DNA from: Mycobacterium sp. GA-0227b
GTDB lineage: Bacteria > Actinomycetota > Actinomycetes > Mycobacteriales > Mycobacteriaceae
Direction of reading: 5' to 3'
DNA: 64,000 nucleotides
Assembly (NCBI RefSeq): GCF_001499855.1
Contig: NZ_LQIK01000001.1
Coordinates: 372,001 to 436,000 of the forward strand
In this document: in pieces, positions 63,115-64,000 of the stretch
Numbering within the stretch: position 1 is the stretch's first letter
Layout of the letters: every line of letters starts with the position of its first letter
The notes under the pieces: model-generated
Databases searched by the model: none
Seen by the model: only the letters and a program-made list of their open reading frames with translations
What the model was told of the DNA's origin: nothing
Program-made: the position numbers and the translations under genes

Positions 63115-63219
63115 CACGCAGCCAATCTTAAGGGGCGGTCGGGGTGGGTCATTGCGCTATCTGTCCCCGGTGGCCGGCCCGCGCCGGCGCCGAGGGGACC
63201 TGTCGTGCTGCGACCCTCG

Positions 63220-63621
63220 TCAGGGGACGGCGGTGTCCAAGCCGTCGATGTCGAGGGTGATCGCGCCGGCCGGATCGGCGCGGAACTTTCCGCTGCCGGC
63301 CGCGTTGGCCAACCCGCCGGTGCCGGATGCGATCCGCACGTCGGCGCTGGCGACACCATCGCTATAGGAGCCGTCGTGCAACAACACGAGGCTGCCCGGG
63401 TTGCCGCCGATGGTGCCCGTGATGTGCTCGATGCCCACGAACAGCGCGCTCTTGTCTGGCGCGTAGGCCAACAGCCACTTCGTCGTCGACGTGCCCTTGA
63501 TGTCGCCGTTGTAGCGTTTGGCGACCAGGGCCTCGGTCAGTTTGGTGGCGTCGTCGCCGTCCTCGAATGGCGTCTCATCCCAGCTGCCGATCTCGAAAGT
63601 CGCCTCGATATGTCTACTCAT
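63220..63621 (-). CDS. DUF3224 domain protein, 133 aa
   Basis: Cupin-like/lipocalin-type beta barrel with the family pattern ATFEIGSWDETPF, AKRYNGDIKGTSTTKWLLAYAPDKSALFVGIEHITG, and GGNPGSLVLLHDGSYSDGV. Function unknown; related proteins are widespread in soil actinobacteria. ATG 63621 chosen; the frame is open upstream for 85 codons, but that part has no family signature. Reads away from mycP1's upstream region on the same strand. Confidence 0.8.
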   Translation of the reverse strand: MSRHIEATFEIGSWDETPFEDGDDATKLTEALVAKRYNGDIKGTSTTKWLLAYAPDKSALFVGIEHITGTIGGNPGSLVLLHDGSYSDGVASADVRIASGTGGLANAAGSGKFRADPAGAITLDIDGLDTAVP

Positions 63622-63737
63622 GGGGGGCGGATACCCGATCGGCGGGCCGGGTGAACCGAGAGGCCGACAGGCGGGGCCGCCAGCCACTGTGATAGTCAAG
63701 GCATCACGGTCGCGTTGCGTCCGATAGCAGGTCAAAC

Positions 63738-63760
63738 TATAGTCTGGACACATGTCCAGA
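63738..63760 (+). promoter_or_regulatory. -10 box and inverted-repeat operator upstream of glycosyltransferase gene
   Basis: TATAGT (63738-63743) runs into TCTGGACA-CA-TGTCCAGA (63743-63760), a perfect 8-bp inverted repeat with a 2-bp centre. A repressor here would occupy the transcription start region. An ATG at 63752 inside the repeat opens a 9-codon ORF. Confidence 0.5.
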
Positions 63761-63844
63761 AGGTTCGGAGTTGTTGCGTGACACGATTCGTCCAGCTCAC
63801 CGGCCCTGGATATATCCGCTTTAGTGCATCGGCGTGAGTTGAAG

Positions 63845-64000
63845 ATGCGCATCGCCCTGTTGTCGTACCGGAGCAAGACCCACTGTGGTGGGCAAGGCGT
63901 GTACGTCCGCTACCTCAGCCGCGGTCTCGCCGACCTGGGCCACGACGTCGAGGTGTTCTCCGGTCAGCCCTATCCGGAAGACCTCGACCCCCGGGTCCGG
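63845..64000 (+). CDS. Glycosyltransferase family 4, N-terminal part, cut by window end
   Basis: The first 52 codons read MRIALLSYRSKTHCGGQGVYVRYLSRGLADLGHDVEVFSG (in part), the N-terminal Rossmann half of GT4-type glycosyltransferases, with the GGQGVYVR acceptor loop. Similar to the mycobacterial GT annotated at Rv0225. The sugar donor and acceptor are not visible. A regulated promoter lies about 100 bp upstream. Confidence 0.8.
   Translation, partial: MRIALLSYRSKTHCGGQGVYVRYLSRGLADLGHDVEVFSGQPYPEDLDPRVR

Overview
The window is about 67% G+C actinobacterial chromosome and almost certainly comes from a mycobacterium, probably a rapid-growing or environmental one (Mycolicibacterium-like). The grounds are the gene content and order. 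Nearly everything from about 6.1 kb to 58.3 kb follows the Mycobacterium tuberculosis order Rv0144 to Rv0185: TetR, methyltransferase, ALDH/SDR/quinone oxidoreductase, ptbB, fadE2, pntAA/AB/B, TetR, adhE1, thioesterase, TB18.5, mce1R, fadD5, yrbE1A/B, mce1A-F, mas1A-D, pirin, sigG, monoacylglycerol lipase, DUF2786, metallohydrolase. Extra genes are interspersed. From 58.3 kb the sequence switches to the distal end of an ESX-1 locus (espL, espB, eccE1, mycP1), which lies near the opposite end of the conventional M. tuberculosis numbering. All identifications are by reading motifs and from memory of these families; no search was run.

Layout. 0-6 kb: a truncated acyl-CoA dehydrogenase, small secreted and hypothetical proteins, a DUF222 fragment, a pirin, and a TetR/FUSC-exporter pair. 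6-14.4 kb: TetR, SAM methyltransferase and a run of redox enzymes (ALDH, SDR, quinone oxidoreductase, HAD hydrolase, methyltransferase, DUF456, luciferase-like monooxygenase). 14.5-16.9 kb: the ptbB-fadE2 unit. 17-20.5 kb: ahpC-ahpD, a His-rich secreted peptide and a NarL-type two-component pair. 20.5-24 kb: a cytochrome P450 broken by an in-frame amber codon, an acyl-CoA dehydrogenase and a DUF4436 membrane protein. 24-27.2 kb: the three-gene proton-translocating transhydrogenase and a 36-residue ORF. 27.2-32.8 kb: TetR plus long acyl-CoA dehydrogenase, MscS channel, adhE1, thioesterase and an SRPBCC protein. 32.8-48.5 kb: the complete mce1 locus with its divergent FCD-type repressor. 48.5-58.3 kb: membrane, envelope and stress genes, NDMA-type alcohol dehydrogenase, sigG, lipase and hydrolase. 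58.3-63 kb: the ESX-1 distal genes. The right edge holds a DUF3224 gene and the start of a glycosyltransferase.

How the parts fit. The dominant theme is lipid uptake and breakdown: Mce1 importer, FadD5 activation, four acyl-CoA dehydrogenases, short-chain dehydrogenases, thioesterase and monoacylglycerol lipase. To this are added NADPH and redox supply (PntAB, AhpCD) and envelope or secretion functions (ESX-1, MscS, DUF1275, secreted lipoproteins). No gap between genes exceeds 300 bp. No tRNA, rRNA, CRISPR array or complete insertion sequence was seen.

The least expected material is small-scale. At least nine start codons sit exactly 6 nt downstream of a TANNNT-like hexamer, the layout of mycobacterial leaderless promoters. 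One of these drives a 34-codon ORF coupled to the DUF2786 gene. A 20-codon ORF with a strong Shine-Dalgarno sequence is coupled to yrbE1A. A 33-bp triplication multiplies the start codon of mce1E. A perfect inverted repeat lies in the mce1R-fadD5 gap. Two copies of a palindromic intergenic element each sit between convergent genes. I did not find a clearly new multi-gene system; the remainder is recognisable mycobacterial core genome.
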